From Trinickia symbiotica (lineage in GTDB: Bacteria > Pseudomonadota > Gammaproteobacteria > Burkholderiales > Burkholderiaceae), in the NCBI RefSeq assembly GCF_002934455.1, contig NZ_PTIR01000014.1, positions 117,070-181,069 of the forward strand: 64,000 nucleotides of DNA, in the 5' to 3' direction. This document shows, piece after piece, positions 1 to 9,850 of this stretch. Numbering within the stretch: the first letter of the stretch is position 1; the number at the start of each line of letters is the position of its first letter. The notes under the pieces were generated by a model. That model made no database searches and was not told the origin of the DNA. It saw only the letters and a program-made list of their open reading frames with translations. A program made the position numbers and the translations under genes.

Positions 1-1257
1 GATATGCGGCGCGTTCGGGAACACGTCGAGCGCCACGTAGAGCTGGTTCGTGAGCAGGTTCCCGGTGCGCAGTTGTCCGCGCAAGCCGCGCGCCACGAGC
101 TGCGTCAGCAGTGTCTTGTCGGCATTGGGACCCGTCTTCGCGAGCGCGTCGCGGAACCGCGTGCCGAGCCGGTTCGGATAGAGATTCATCGTGACGGGCA
201 TCGTGATGCTGCGCGTCTTGGCATCGTAGTCGACGCCGATCTGCGTGACTTCGCCGAGCTCGATGCCGCGGAAGTCGACGCTGGCGCCCGGAGAGAGGCC
301 TCGCAGCGATTGGTTGAAGTTCATGACGACCGTGAAGGCCGGGCCGTCCGGCTCGCGCATGGCGGCCGATTCGCTGCCCGCGAGGCGGAAAGTCATATTG
401 TCTGGCGCTTCCTGCCCGACCGCCTGCCCTGGTGGAGACTGGAACGCGAGGCCGCCGACGATGACGGTTGCGAGCGATTGCGTATTGAGCTTGAGCCCGC
501 TCGAATCGAGCCGCAGATCGACACCGCTCGCATGCCACCAGCGCGAGTTCTCGCCGACGTACTGATCGTAGGGCGCATCGACGAAGACCTGTATCGTGAC
601 GCCCTTGCCATCCTTGTCGAGCGAGAAGCCGACAACCTGCCCGACCTGAACGCGCCGATAGTAGACGGGCGAGCCGATATCGATCGAGCCGAGCGAATCG
701 CCCTGCAGCGTATAGCGCCGCCCGCGCTGGTCACCGGTTACCGCAGGCGGCGTTTCGAGCCCGTTGAAGTCGGTCTCTCCGTTATGGGAGCGGCCCAGAT
801 CGACGCCAATGTACGCCCCCGAAAGCAGCGTGCCGAGGCCCGACACGCCGGTCGTGCCGATGCGCGGACGCACGATCCAGAAGCGTGTGTCTTCGACGGC
901 GAAGTCGGACGCTTCCTTCGTGAGCTGCACTTCGACGATGACGCGCGTATGGTCCTTCGAAAGGCGGATCGTCTTGACGGTACCGATGTCGACGTTCTTG
1001 TACTTGACCTTCGTCTTGGCGGCCTCGAGGCCCTCCGCGTTCGCGAAGCTGATCGAGATGGTCGGCCCACGGTCGACGACCGACTTCACGACGAGCGCAA
1101 TGCCGATCAGCGCCGCAATGAGCGGCACGACCCAGACGAGCGAGGGCAGCCAGCCGCCGCGGCGGGCGGCGACCGGCTCCGGCAGATCGGGCGGAAGGCC
1201 CGAGCCGCCGTTCGAGCCGCCTGGCGGGTTGCCGGGCTCTTGATTCGGGCTATTCAT
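1..1257 (-). CDS. pqiB: PqiB-type MCE-domain intermembrane transport protein, partial (C-terminus off the left edge)
   Basis: The frame opens with an ATG at 1257 and stays open to the window edge, giving about 418 residues of a protein that is normally about 550. After a Pro/Gly-rich cytoplasmic N-terminus there is one membrane segment (about residues 30-50, WLPSLVWVVPLIAALIG), then repeated MCE domains, recognisable by phrases such as GLEAAKTKVKYKNVDIGTV and GSPVYYRRVQVGQVVG. PqiB proteins form a periplasm-spanning lipid conduit anchored in the inner membrane. The start overlaps the stop of the upstream pqiA-like gene by 4 bases, so the two are translationally coupled. The C-terminal coiled region and any pqiC lie outside the window. 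Family assignment is firm; the lipid cargo is not visible. Confidence 0.92.
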   Translation of the reverse strand, partial: MNSPNQEPGNPPGGSNGGSGLPPDLPEPVAARRGGWLPSLVWVVPLIAALIGIALVVKSVVDRGPTISISFANAEGLEAAKTKVKYKNVDIGTVKTIRLSKDHTRVIVEVQLTKEASDFAVEDTRFWIVRPRIGTTGVSGLGTLLSGAYIGVDLGRSHNGETDFNGLETPPAVTGDQRGRRYTLQGDSLGSIDIGSPVYYRRVQVGQVVGFSLDKDGKGVTIQVFVDAPYDQYVGENSRWWHASGVDLRLDSSGLKLNTQSLATVIVGGLAFQSPPGQAVGQEAPDNMTFRLAGSESAAMREPDGPAFTVVMNFNQSLRGLSPGASVDFRGIELGEVTQIGVDYDAKTRSITMPVTMNLYPNRLGTRFRDALAKTGPNADKTLLTQLVARGLRGQLRTGNLLTNQLYVALDVFPNAPHI

Positions 1258-1943
1258 GTCGTTGCGTCCTGGTTCCTTTCTGTGCGTCCGGCTTCTGCTT
1301 CATCGGCGCAGTCCCAGATGAGGCGCGGGTCGAACTGCATCGATGCAATCATGGTCAGCACCACGACGGCGGCGAACGCGAGCGCGCCCCAGCCCGCGGT
1401 AATGACGGCGAGCGACCGGAAGCGCACGAGCGCAACGGTCAGCGTGATCACGAATACGTCGAGCATCGACCAGCGACCGATATGCTCGATGATCCGATAA
1501 AGCCTCGCGCGCTCGTGCGTGCGCCAGCTTGAGCGGCGCTGCACCGTCAGTGCGAGCAGGGCCAGCACGACGAGCTTCAGCATCGGCACGAGGATGCTGG
1601 CGACGAAGACGATGATCGCGAGCGGCCAATCTCCCGATACCCAGAAGTAGACGACGCCGCTCATGATCGTGTCGTCTTCGTCGCCGAAGAGCGATCTCGT
1701 GTGCAGGATCGGCAGCAGATTGGCCGGGATATAGAGCAATGCCGCCGCGATCAGCAAGGCCCACGTTCGCATGATGCTGTCCGGATTGCGCTGGTGCAGC
1801 ACCGTGCCGCAGCGCGAGCAGCGCTGGCGCGCGGCCGTGGCGCGCTCCGCGTGCTGCCCGCGCCCGGCGGCGCGGCGTGCCTCGACGTTGCCGCACGCAT
1901 GGCAAGCGATCAGTCCCGCGGCTGCCGCCGTGACGTATCTCAT
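1254..1943 (-). CDS. pqiA: PqiA-domain integral membrane protein (second half-protein)
   Basis: This 229-residue protein has an N-terminal zinc-ribbon-like part with two Cys pairs (CHAC near residue 14, CSRC near residue 42). It is followed by a PqiA membrane domain of about four helices, beginning with IMRTWALLIAAALLYIPANLLPIL. PqiA proteins are the inner-membrane partners of the MCE protein PqiB. The E. coli protein carries two such domains in one chain of about 417 residues. Here the two domains are encoded by separate adjacent genes (this one and 1940-2638), each with its own Cys pairs. It overlaps both neighbours by 4 bases, which indicates one operon. The first Cys-pair region is Arg/Ala-rich and less conserved than in the upstream copy. 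Confidence 0.9.
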   Translation of the reverse strand: MRYVTAAAAGLIACHACGNVEARRAAGRGQHAERATAARQRCSRCGTVLHQRNPDSIMRTWALLIAAALLYIPANLLPILHTRSLFGDEDDTIMSGVVYFWVSGDWPLAIIVFVASILVPMLKLVVLALLALTVQRRSSWRTHERARLYRIIEHIGRWSMLDVFVITLTVALVRFRSLAVITAGWGALAFAAVVVLTMIASMQFDPRLIWDCADEAEAGRTERNQDATT

Positions 1944-2638
1944 CGCGGCTCGATGCGCGTAGGCGCCGTTCGCGCGGCCGCCGCGGCGTGCTTCGCGCCC
2001 CGCTCGCGCGCTGCCCGGGCGTCGCCTTGGCGAGCGTTCAGGCGATCGGCCATGTCCCAGAGTACACGCGGATCGAACATCACGACCACAGCCAGCATCA
2101 GCGTCAGCCCGCCGAACGCGAAGAGCGCCGCTTCCGGAATGACGCGGGCGAGGCTCGTCATTTTAACGATCGTCACGAGAATGCCGAGCATGAGCACTTC
2201 GATCATGCCCCAGGGGCGCACGAATTGAATCGCGCGCAGCACGGAATGGAAGCCGGGCGGCACGACGCCGGCGCGGATCGGCAGCAGGACATAGAGCAGC
2301 GAGGTCAGCTCGACGAGCGGAAAGAGGATCGTCGAGCAGAACACGAGCACGGCGACGATCTGCATGTCCTCGCTCCAAAGAGCGACGAGCGCGCCCATCA
2401 GCGTCGTTTGCGACGTGATGCCGTTCAATTCGAGCTCGACGATCGGAAAGCCCTGCGCGATGAGGAACGTGATCAGCGCCGCCATCGCGAGCGCGGCAAT
2501 CCGCTCGACGTGGATCGAGCTCGAGCGCGACAGCACGGCGCCGCAACGCGGGCAGCGCGCATTCGCGTGATTGGAATCGCGCGGCTTGCGCAACAGTGCG
2601 TCGCATTCATGACATGCAATCAGATTCAGGCGATCCAT
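1940..2638 (-). CDS. pqiA: PqiA-domain integral membrane protein (first half-protein)
   Basis: This protein is 232 residues from the ATG at 2638. A longer open frame upstream has no membrane or PqiA character and was rejected. The N-terminus MDRLNLIACHECDALL followed by RCPRCGAVL gives two Cys-x2-Cys pairs, as in the cytoplasmic zinc-ribbon-like part of PqiA. Four hydrophobic segments follow (for example AALAMAALITFLIAQGFPIV and GMIEVLMLGILVTIVKM), and a basic Ala/Arg-rich C-terminal tail ends the chain. It is the first gene of the pqiA-pqiA-pqiB operon. Its stop codon overlaps the start of the next gene in an ATGA arrangement. Role by family: inner-membrane component of the Pqi envelope lipid trafficking system, whose stress induction is known in E. 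coli but not shown here. Confidence 0.9.
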   Translation of the reverse strand: MDRLNLIACHECDALLRKPRDSNHANARCPRCGAVLSRSSSIHVERIAALAMAALITFLIAQGFPIVELELNGITSQTTLMGALVALWSEDMQIVAVLVFCSTILFPLVELTSLLYVLLPIRAGVVPPGFHSVLRAIQFVRPWGMIEVLMLGILVTIVKMTSLARVIPEAALFAFGGLTLMLAVVVMFDPRVLWDMADRLNARQGDARAARERGAKHAAAAARTAPTRIEPR

Positions 2639-2967
2639 AGGCAACAGTGCGTCCGCCCGGGCGGGGCGGCGGTGGACGAGCGAGACTCGAGGCGCTGCAA
2701 ACGAGCGGCAAACCCGCGCCAATCTTACCAAATGGCCCCGCGCGGACGCGTTGCGGTCAATCCGCGGAAAGGGGCCGGAGCACGCGCGTGGCCGACGCGC
2801 GGAATAGACTGTCCTTTGTCCGCGTTTAGCACTTGCCGTTCCCGGATTCCGTTCTCGAAAAAATTCGGGGCCACACGGTCTCTTCGCTTGCGGTAGCATG
2901 GCGGCCGTACGGGATGGGGCCGCCGTCGCCGGTCTCGGCAAAATACCTGATAACTCGATATCCTGCC
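2639..2967. other. Intergenic region between divergent pqiA and cytochrome b561 genes
   Basis: These 329 bases hold no convincing gene. Short open frames here lack ribosome binding sites and protein-like composition. As the spacer of a divergent gene pair it must contain both promoters. An AT-richer stretch at about 2940-2965 lies just upstream of the cytochrome gene, but no clear -35/-10 pair could be assigned. No repeat or strong hairpin was seen. Confidence 0.6.
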
Positions 2968-3543
2968 ATGTCGACTGAAATCCGGCCTTCGCGGCCATCA
3001 TTTTCGCAGTCCGATGCTTACACGAGCACCGCAATCACCTTTCATTGGGTAATCGCGCTGCTCATCGTCAGTGCGTTTGCGATCGGTCTCGTCATGACGA
3101 GCATTCCGGGATTCACGCCCGATAAGCTCCGCTATTTCTCATGGCACAAGTGGATCGGCGTGACCGCGTTCGCGCTCATCGTGCTGCGCATCGTCTGGCG
3201 CTTGACGCACAAGGCGCCGCCGCTGCCCGAGCACATGCGCGGCTGGGAGCGCGCGCTGGCGCATGCCATCCACGGCTTTATTTACCTGCTGATGATCGCC
3301 GTGCCCGTTACCGGCTATCTCTATAGCTCGGCCGCGAACGTGCCCGTCGTCTACCTCGGCATCGTGCCGTTGCCGCGCATCATCGCACCCGACCCGATGC
3401 TGAAGGAAGTGCTCAAGACGACGCATATTACGCTCGACTATTGCCTCGCCGCGCTCGTCGTCCTGCACATTGCAGCGGCGCTCAAGCACCAGTGGTTCGA
3501 CCGCGACGGACTCCTTTCGCGGATGATCCCGTTTCTCAAGTAA
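2968..3543 (+). CDS. Cytochrome b561 family protein
   Basis: This is a 191-residue membrane protein starting at MSTEIRPS (ATG 2968). The open frame extends 45 codons upstream, but that part does not look like protein and family members begin here. Four hydrophobic helices are visible. The histidines expected to bind two b haems are present: one in the first helix (ITFHWVIALL), one after it (WHKWIG), one in helix three (AHAIHGFIYLL) and one in the last (VVLHIAAALKH). Bacterial b561 proteins of this size move electrons between quinones and periplasmic acceptors. It lies 38 bases upstream of two YceI genes, an association common in proteobacteria, where cytochrome b561 and the isoprenoid-binding YceI proteins occur together. 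Confidence 0.9.
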   Translation: MSTEIRPSRPSFSQSDAYTSTAITFHWVIALLIVSAFAIGLVMTSIPGFTPDKLRYFSWHKWIGVTAFALIVLRIVWRLTHKAPPLPEHMRGWERALAHAIHGFIYLLMIAVPVTGYLYSSAANVPVVYLGIVPLPRIIAPDPMLKEVLKTTHITLDYCLAALVVLHIAAALKHQWFDRDGLLSRMIPFLK

Positions 3544-3581
3544 TTCAATTATCCAAGTAACCTTTCAAGAGCGACACTGCA

Positions 3582-4151
3582 ATGAAAGCTTCGTTTTATC
3601 GCTACATGCTGGCCGCATTCGCAGCCGCGACACTGGCAGCCTCGGGGGCCGCGCTCGCTCAGGTCGACTCCGCGAAGAGTTCGATCGTCGCGACGTCGAA
3701 ACAGATGAACGTCCCCGTGGACGGCAAGTTCACGAAGTTCACGGCCGACGTGAGTTTCGATCCGTCGAAGCCGACGGCCGGCAGTGCGCAATTCTCCGTG
3801 GACGTGCGCAGCTACGATCTCGGCGATAAGGAATACAACGATCAGGTGGCCGGCAAAGACTGGTTCGACGCGAAGGCGTATCCGACGGCCACTTTCGTCT
3901 CGAGCGCCATCGCGCCCGCCGGCGGCAACAAATACAACGTAACCGGCAAGCTGACGATCAAGGGCAAGAGCCAGACCGTCGTCGTCCCTGTGACGGTGAC
4001 GCAGCAGGGGGCTAGTCAAGTGTTCGACGGCGCGGTGCCGATCAAGCGCTCGGCCTTCGACGTCGGCACCGGGGAGTGGAAGGATACCTCGGTCGTCGCC
4101 GACGATGTCGTCATCAAGTTCCATATTGTCGCGGCGGCGAAGAAAGGCTGA
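3582..4151 (+). CDS. YceI family periplasmic isoprenoid-binding protein (first copy)
   Basis: This 189-residue protein has a clear signal peptide ending at about residue 26 ([16 protein letters not shown]). The rest is a YceI lipocalin-like beta barrel with typical phrases [22 protein letters not shown] and [15 protein letters not shown], and the C-terminal KSFDVG-type strand (here [18 protein letters not shown]). YceI proteins bind polyisoprenoid or quinone-like lipids in the periplasm. The gene directly follows cytochrome b561 and precedes a second, diverged YceI gene. The two copies share architecture but not close sequence, so they look like an old duplication with separate ligands or roles. 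The natural ligand cannot be read from sequence. Confidence 0.9.
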   Translation: MKASFYRYMLAAFAAATLAASGAALAQVDSAKSSIVATSKQMNVPVDGKFTKFTADVSFDPSKPTAGSAQFSVDVRSYDLGDKEYNDQVAGKDWFDAKAYPTATFVSSAIAPAGGNKYNVTGKLTIKGKSQTVVVPVTVTQQGASQVFDGAVPIKRSAFDVGTGEWKDTSVVADDVVIKFHIVAAAKKG

Positions 4152-4231
4152 CCGGCGCGATCTTGCGTTTCTTCCCTCGTTTGTTCAACGTTGCCGCCCG
4201 TTCGGCGGTGCTCGCATCAGGAGAATCGGTT

Positions 4232-4813
4232 GTGAAAAAGAATGTCTTTATCGCCGCCGCGGCATTGGCGGCGACGCTGTCGGGCAGCGTCTTCGCTGCG
4301 GATACGTATCAGCTCGACCCGAACCACACGTACCCGAGCTTCGCGGCCGATCATTTCGGCGGCTTGTCGGTCTGGCGCGGCAAGTTTACGAAGACGACGG
4401 GCACCGTGACGCTCGATCGGCAGGCGAAGACCGGTACGGTCGAGGTGACGATCGATCCCGCCTCGATCGATACGGGTAACGCCAAGCTCGACGAGCATTT
4501 GAAGAAGGACGAATTCTTCGACGTGACGAAGTTCCCGACGGCCAGTTACAAGGGCACGAAGATCAAGTTCGACGGCGACAAGCCCGTCGAAGTGATCGGC
4601 GAGCTGACGCTGCACGGCGTGACGAAGCCCGTCGACCTGAAGATCGATTCCTTCAAGTGCATGCCGCACCCGATGCTCAAGCGTGAAGTGTGCGGCGTCG
4701 AGGCGAGCGGCGATTTCAATCGCGCCGATTTCGGCCTCGATTTCGGGCAGAAGTATGGCTTCAACATGGATACGAAGCTGCAGATCCAGGCTGAAGGGAT
4801 CAAGCAGCAGTAA
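4232..4813 (+). CDS. YceI family periplasmic protein (second copy)
   Basis: This is 193 residues from a GTG start at 4232, with CAGGAGA about 7 bases upstream. Starting here gives a clean signal peptide ([28 protein letters not shown]), whereas the longer upstream frame (from 4076) would bury it. The mature part has the strong YceI signatures [40 protein letters not shown] and [13 protein letters not shown], and matches the classical YceI length. It is the last gene of the b561-yceI-yceI unit and is followed by a strong terminator at 4868-4907. The expected role is periplasmic binding of a long isoprenoid. A Cys pair ([16 protein letters not shown]) could form a disulfide. Confidence 0.92.
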   Translation: MKKNVFIAAAALAATLSGSVFAADTYQLDPNHTYPSFAADHFGGLSVWRGKFTKTTGTVTLDRQAKTGTVEVTIDPASIDTGNAKLDEHLKKDEFFDVTKFPTASYKGTKIKFDGDKPVEVIGELTLHGVTKPVDLKIDSFKCMPHPMLKREVCGVEASGDFNRADFGLDFGQKYGFNMDTKLQIQAEGIKQQ

Positions 4814-4867
4814 TCGCGCGGCCGTCGTAAGCTGGGGCAGGACCAGCGCCAGTCCCGGCGAGCCAAT

Positions 4868-4907
4868 AAAAAAACGCTTCGAGCATGGCGCCCGAAGCGT
4901 TTTTTTT
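4868..4907. terminator. Bidirectional Rho-independent terminator between yceI and secF
   Basis: A 7-base inverted repeat (ACGCTTCG / CGAAGCGT with an 11-base loop) is flanked by seven A on the left and eight T on the right. It therefore makes a U-tract terminator on either strand and serves both the yceI genes (plus) and secF (minus). Confidence 0.9.
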
Positions 4908-4944
4908 CGCCCGTCAACAGACGCGAGCCGGTGCGCTGCCGACC

Positions 4945-5895
4945 TCAGACCTGCGCGCCCGCATTCGGATCGTTCGGATCGTGGCGTTCCCGCTTTTCCT
5001 TCAGCAGATCTTCGCGCTTCACGCCAAGCCACATCGCGAGCGCGGCTGCGACGAACACCGACGAGTAGATGCCGAACAGGATGCCGATCGTCAGCGCGAG
5101 AGCGAAGTAGTGCAGCGTCGGGCCGCCGAAGAAGAACATCGACAGCACCATCATTTCGGTACAACCGTGCGTGATGACCGTGCGCGACATGGTGCTCGTG
5201 ATCGCGTGGTTGATGACTTCCATGACGGTCATCTTGCGCTCGCGGCGGAATGTTTCACGAATCCGGTCGAAGATGACGACCGACTCGTTGACCGAGTAGC
5301 CGAGCACCGCGAGCACCGCGGCTAGCACCGACAGCGAAAACTCCCATTGGAAGAATGCGAAGAAGCCGAGAATGATCACGACGTCGTGCAGGTTCGCGAT
5401 GATGCCGGCCACCGCGTATTTCCATTCGAAGCGGAACGACAGGTAGATCATGATGCCGACGACGACGCAGGCGAGCGCGAGCAGGCCATTCGTCGCGAGC
5501 TCCTTGCCGACCTGCGGGCCGACGAACTCGACGCGCTGCAGCTTCGCGGCGGGCTCCTGCTGATTGAGCGCCGTCATGACCTGATTGCTTTGCTGCGCCG
5601 ACGAGAGCCCCGTCTTCAACGGCAGACGGATCATCACGTCGCGCGACGTGCCGAACGTCTGCACTTGTGCGTCCCCGTAGCCGAGCTTGCCGAGCGTCGT
5701 GCGCACCGGCTCGAGTTGCGCCGCCTGCGGGTACTGCACTTCCATGACGGTGCCGCCCGTGAACTCGACCGACAGGTGCAGCCCGCGATGCAGCAGGAAA
5801 AACACCGCCGCGAAGAACGTCAGGAACGAGATCGCGTTGAAAATCAACGCGCGCTGCATGAACGGGATGTCGTTGCGAATGCGGAAAAATTCCAT
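4945..5895 (-). CDS. secF: Protein translocase subunit SecF
   Basis: This 316-residue SecF has six membrane helices. It opens with MEFFRIRNDIPFMQRALIFN and a first helix, followed by the SecD/F signature VEFTGGTVMEVQY. A periplasmic domain comes next, then helices with VLGYSVNESVVIFDRIRE and GPTLHYFALALTIGILFG. SecDF uses the proton gradient to pull secreted proteins through SecYEG from the periplasmic side. The gene follows secD on the same strand with a 95-base spacer that contains a GC-rich hairpin (5936-5955). The tail ends KREDLLKEKRERHDPNDPNAGAQV. It is followed by the shared terminator at 4868-4907, so it closes the queA-tgt-yajC-secD-secF block. Confidence 0.97.
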   Translation of the reverse strand: MEFFRIRNDIPFMQRALIFNAISFLTFFAAVFFLLHRGLHLSVEFTGGTVMEVQYPQAAQLEPVRTTLGKLGYGDAQVQTFGTSRDVMIRLPLKTGLSSAQQSNQVMTALNQQEPAAKLQRVEFVGPQVGKELATNGLLALACVVVGIMIYLSFRFEWKYAVAGIIANLHDVVIILGFFAFFQWEFSLSVLAAVLAVLGYSVNESVVIFDRIRETFRRERKMTVMEVINHAITSTMSRTVITHGCTEMMVLSMFFFGGPTLHYFALALTIGILFGIYSSVFVAAALAMWLGVKREDLLKEKRERHDPNDPNAGAQV

Positions 5896-5935
5896 CGTGT
5901 TTCTCTCCGGGCCGTCATCGGCCCTTTAGCCGCTC

Positions 5936-5955
5936 GGCGGCCCCTGCGGGCCGCC
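5936..5955 (-). other. GC-rich hairpin in the secD-secF spacer
   Basis: A perfect 8-base inverted repeat (GGCGGCCC / GGGCCGCC, 4-base loop) lies between the secD stop and the secF start. No T-run follows on the minus strand. It is more likely an RNA processing or stability element that sets secF level than a terminator. Function is inferred only. Confidence 0.45.
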
Positions 5956-5990
5956 TTCCTTTTGGCATATAAGCGCTCGGCCTCGAGCCG

Positions 5991-8042
5991 TCAGCGGGAC
6001 GAATCCGGTTTGCGCGGCGCCGCAGTTTCGCGCGCGCGATTGCGCAATTGTGGCTTGCCTGCGCGAGCCCCTCGATTTCCGCCCTTGGGGGCCGATTGCG
6101 AGCCGACCGACGACGCGAGCGCCGCCGTATCGCTGCCCGCATCGGACGCGCCGAAAGCGCCGGCTCCGGCTGCCGCTGTCGCCGCGGCGGGCCGCCAGAC
6201 CTGGCCGATCGAAAGCGTCTTGAGCTTCTTCTTGCCGCCGTACCACCAGTTCACGAGCCCGCGCGAGAAGAACACGGCCGAGAACATCGAGGTCAAGATG
6301 CCGATGCAGTGCACGACGGCAAAGCCGCGCACGGGGCCGGAGCCGAACGCGAGCAGCGCGAGGCCGGCGATCAGTGTCGTCACGTTCGAGTCGATGATCG
6401 TCGCCCAGGCGTGCGCGTAGCCGTTCTGGATCGCGAGTTGCGGCGGCGCGCCGTGGCGCAGCTCTTCGCGCACGCGCTCGTTGATGAGCACGTTCGAGTC
6501 GATCGCCATACCGAGCGCGAGCGCAATGGCGGCGATGCCGGGCAGCGTCAGCGTAGCTTGGAGCAACGAGAGCACGGCCACGAGCAGCAGCAGGTTGACC
6601 GACAGGCCGATCACGGAAACGACGCCGAAGAGCAGGTAGTAGGCGATCATGAACACGGTGATCGCGGCGAAGCCGTAGACGACCGAGTCGAAGCCCTTCT
6701 TGATGTTGTCGGCGCCGAGGCTTGGTCCGATCGTCCGCTCCTCGATGATGTCCATCGGTGCCGCGAGCGAGCCCGCGCGCAGCAGCAGCGCGAGATCGGC
6801 GGCGGCCTGCGGCGTCGGCTGGCCCGTGATCTGGAAGCGGTCGCCGAGCTCGGACTGGATCGTCGCGACCGTCAGCACCTGCCCTTTGCCCTTTTCGAAC
6901 AGCACCATCGCCATCGGCTTGCCGATGTTGTCGCGCGAGACGCTCGCGACGGCGCGGCCCGCGGCCGAATTGAGGCGGATGTTGACGGAGGGGCGCTGGT
7001 GTTCGTCGAAGCCGGCCGACGCGTCGATGATGCTGTCGCCCGTGAAGATGACCTGCTTGCGCAGCAGAACTGGCACCTGATTGCCTTCGGTGAAGAGCTC
7101 GTCGCCGGGCGGCACGGGCTCGCCGGGGGCCGGATGGGTGTTGACCGGATCCGCGAGACGCGCCTCGAGCGTGGCCGTGCGGCCGATGATTTCCTTTGCC
7201 TTCGCCGTATCCTGCACGCCCGGCAGCTCGACGACGATGCGGTCGGCGCCTTGCTGCTGGATCACGGGCTCCGCGACGCCAAGCTCGTTCACGCGGTTGT
7301 GCAGCGTCTGCATGTTCTGCTTGACGGCGGCTTCCTCGACGGCCTGCTGCTGGGCGGGCGCGAACGTGCCGACGAGCTCGACGCCGCCTCCTTGCGCCGC
7401 GGGCCGCGTGTTCCATTGCAGCTCGGTGATCGTGCGCGAGAGCTGCGTGCGCGCCGTATTGGCGACGTTCGCATCGGCAAAGCTCACGACGACCGACTGG
7501 CCGACGCGATTCACGCCGCCGTCGCGGATGTTGTTATCGCGCAAGTAGGTGCGCGCGTCCGACGCGTCGGCGTCGAGCCGCTTGTCGAGCGCGCCGGCCA
7601 TGTCGATCTGCATGAGGAAGTGGACGCCGCCGCGCAAATCGAGCCCGAGGTACATCGGCAACGCGCGCAGCGCCGTCAGCCAGCGCGGCGAGGCGCTTTG
7701 CAGATTCAGTGCGACGACGTATTGCGGATCGGCCGGATCGGCGTTCAGCGCCTTTTGCAGGACGTCTTTCACGTGCAGCTGCGTGTCGGTGTCTTTCAGG
7801 CGCACGCGGATGTTGGCATTCGCGCCGCTATTGTCGAACGTGACGTCGTCAGGCTTGATCTGGTTCGCGGCGAGCGCGGCTTCGACCTTGTCGAGCGTCG
7901 ACGCATCGAGCTTGACCGTGGCCTTGCCGCTCAACACCTGCACCGCCGGCGCTTCGCCGAAGAAGTTGGGCAATGTGTAGAGAAGACCGATGGCGAGCGC
8001 CACGGCCATCACGACATATTTCCAAAGGGGATAACGATTCAT
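5991..8042 (-). CDS. secD: Protein translocase subunit SecD
   Basis: This is 683 residues from the ATG at 8042 (MNRYPLWKYVVMAVALAIG). A start 10 codons earlier is possible but has no family support. The first membrane helix is followed by the long periplasmic P1 head, then DLRGGVHFLMQIDM, and the C-terminal five-helix block with GMAIDSNVLINERVREEL and the GVVSVIGLSVNLLLL helix. It is the larger SecDF partner driving late protein export with the proton gradient. After the last helix there is an unusual tail of about 65 residues, rich in Ala, Gly, Arg and Lys, which is longer than in E. coli SecD. It sits between yajC and secF on the same strand. Confidence 0.96.
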   Translation of the reverse strand: MNRYPLWKYVVMAVALAIGLLYTLPNFFGEAPAVQVLSGKATVKLDASTLDKVEAALAANQIKPDDVTFDNSGANANIRVRLKDTDTQLHVKDVLQKALNADPADPQYVVALNLQSASPRWLTALRALPMYLGLDLRGGVHFLMQIDMAGALDKRLDADASDARTYLRDNNIRDGGVNRVGQSVVVSFADANVANTARTQLSRTITELQWNTRPAAQGGGVELVGTFAPAQQQAVEEAAVKQNMQTLHNRVNELGVAEPVIQQQGADRIVVELPGVQDTAKAKEIIGRTATLEARLADPVNTHPAPGEPVPPGDELFTEGNQVPVLLRKQVIFTGDSIIDASAGFDEHQRPSVNIRLNSAAGRAVASVSRDNIGKPMAMVLFEKGKGQVLTVATIQSELGDRFQITGQPTPQAAADLALLLRAGSLAAPMDIIEERTIGPSLGADNIKKGFDSVVYGFAAITVFMIAYYLLFGVVSVIGLSVNLLLLVAVLSLLQATLTLPGIAAIALALGMAIDSNVLINERVREELRHGAPPQLAIQNGYAHAWATIIDSNVTTLIAGLALLAFGSGPVRGFAVVHCIGILTSMFSAVFFSRGLVNWWYGGKKKLKTLSIGQVWRPAAATAAAGAGAFGASDAGSDTAALASSVGSQSAPKGGNRGARAGKPQLRNRARETAAPRKPDSSR

Positions 8043-8107
8043 GGCATTCGCCGTTCGGGGAAGGGGCGTCAAAGCGCCGCGTCCCGCGTCTTCATGGCCG
8101 GTGCGAG

Positions 8108-8132
8108 GGCGCGCGGGGAAACCCGGCGCGCC
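8108..8132 (-). other. Stable GC hairpin in the yajC-secD spacer
   Basis: A 7-base arm (GGCGCGC / GCGCGCC) plus three further G-C pairs close around a four-base loop (GAAA on plus, TTTC on minus), with one bulged base. It lies in the 170-base gap between yajC and secD. It could slow transcription or set mRNA stability between the two genes. No T-run is present. Confidence 0.4.
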
Positions 8133-8212
8133 GCCCGGCTCGTGAAGGCGCGGGAGGCGATCTCAAGCAGCGATCGAAACGTTGATCGACGCGACATGGG
8201 AGCGAGGCGGCT

Positions 8213-8539
8213 TCAGAGCGATTTGATCGTGCCTTTCGGGAGGATCGTGGTGACGGCCGCCTTTTGCACGAGGATCTCGGTGCCTTCGGCGATTTCCACG
8301 CCGACGTAGGCATCGCCCACCTTGGTGACCTTGCCGACGACGCCGCCGTTCGTCACGACCTCATCGCCCTTGGCCATTGCGGCGAGCATGTTGCGGTGCT
8401 CCTTTTGGCGCTTCATCTGGGGCCGGATCATGATGAAATACAGCACCGCGAACATGAGGATGAACGGCAGGAAGCTCATCAGATTCGATTCGGCGCCGCC
8501 GCCGGCCCCTTGCGCGAATGCGTTGGAAATCATCGACAC
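8213..8539 (-). CDS. yajC: Preprotein translocase accessory subunit YajC
   Basis: This small protein of 108 residues has a single membrane helix near residues 18-40 (NLMSFLPFILMFAVLYFIMI) followed at once by the family hallmark RPQMKRQKEHRNM. A small SH3-like cytoplasmic domain follows (KGDEVVTNGGVVGKVTKVGD). YajC associates with SecDF in the inner membrane; its exact contribution remains modest and poorly defined in E. coli. Start choice is supported by GGAGAAACC shortly upstream. Gene order tgt-yajC-secD-secF is conserved across proteobacteria. Confidence 0.95.
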   Translation of the reverse strand: MSMISNAFAQGAGGGAESNLMSFLPFILMFAVLYFIMIRPQMKRQKEHRNMLAAMAKGDEVVTNGGVVGKVTKVGDAYVGVEIAEGTEILVQKAAVTTILPKGTIKSL

Positions 8540-8662
8540 GTTGGTTTCTCCGTAAAAGACGATCGGACGATCGCGAAATAGCCAGATATTTTAGCATTGC
8601 GGTATTGCGCGGCGACGCGGGTCCCCGAAGTCGGACGAATCCCCGCTCGTCGCGCGCGGCGG

Positions 8663-9850
<1,188 letters not shown>

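Noticed and set aside
4..1500. Long plus-strand open frame of 498 codons at the left edge
   Set aside because: It is antisense to pqiB and the second pqiA gene, is very rich in Arg, Asp and Glu (typical of a mirror frame in GC-rich DNA), and has no recognisable domain.
5936..5955. secD-secF hairpin as a Rho-independent terminator
   Set aside because: No T-run follows on the minus strand and secF must be co-expressed with secD, so it was recorded only as a hairpin.
6048..8309. Plus-strand open frame of 753 codons opposite secD/yajC
   Set aside because: Antisense shadow of secD; Arg/Asp/His-rich low-complexity product with no ribosome site or family features.
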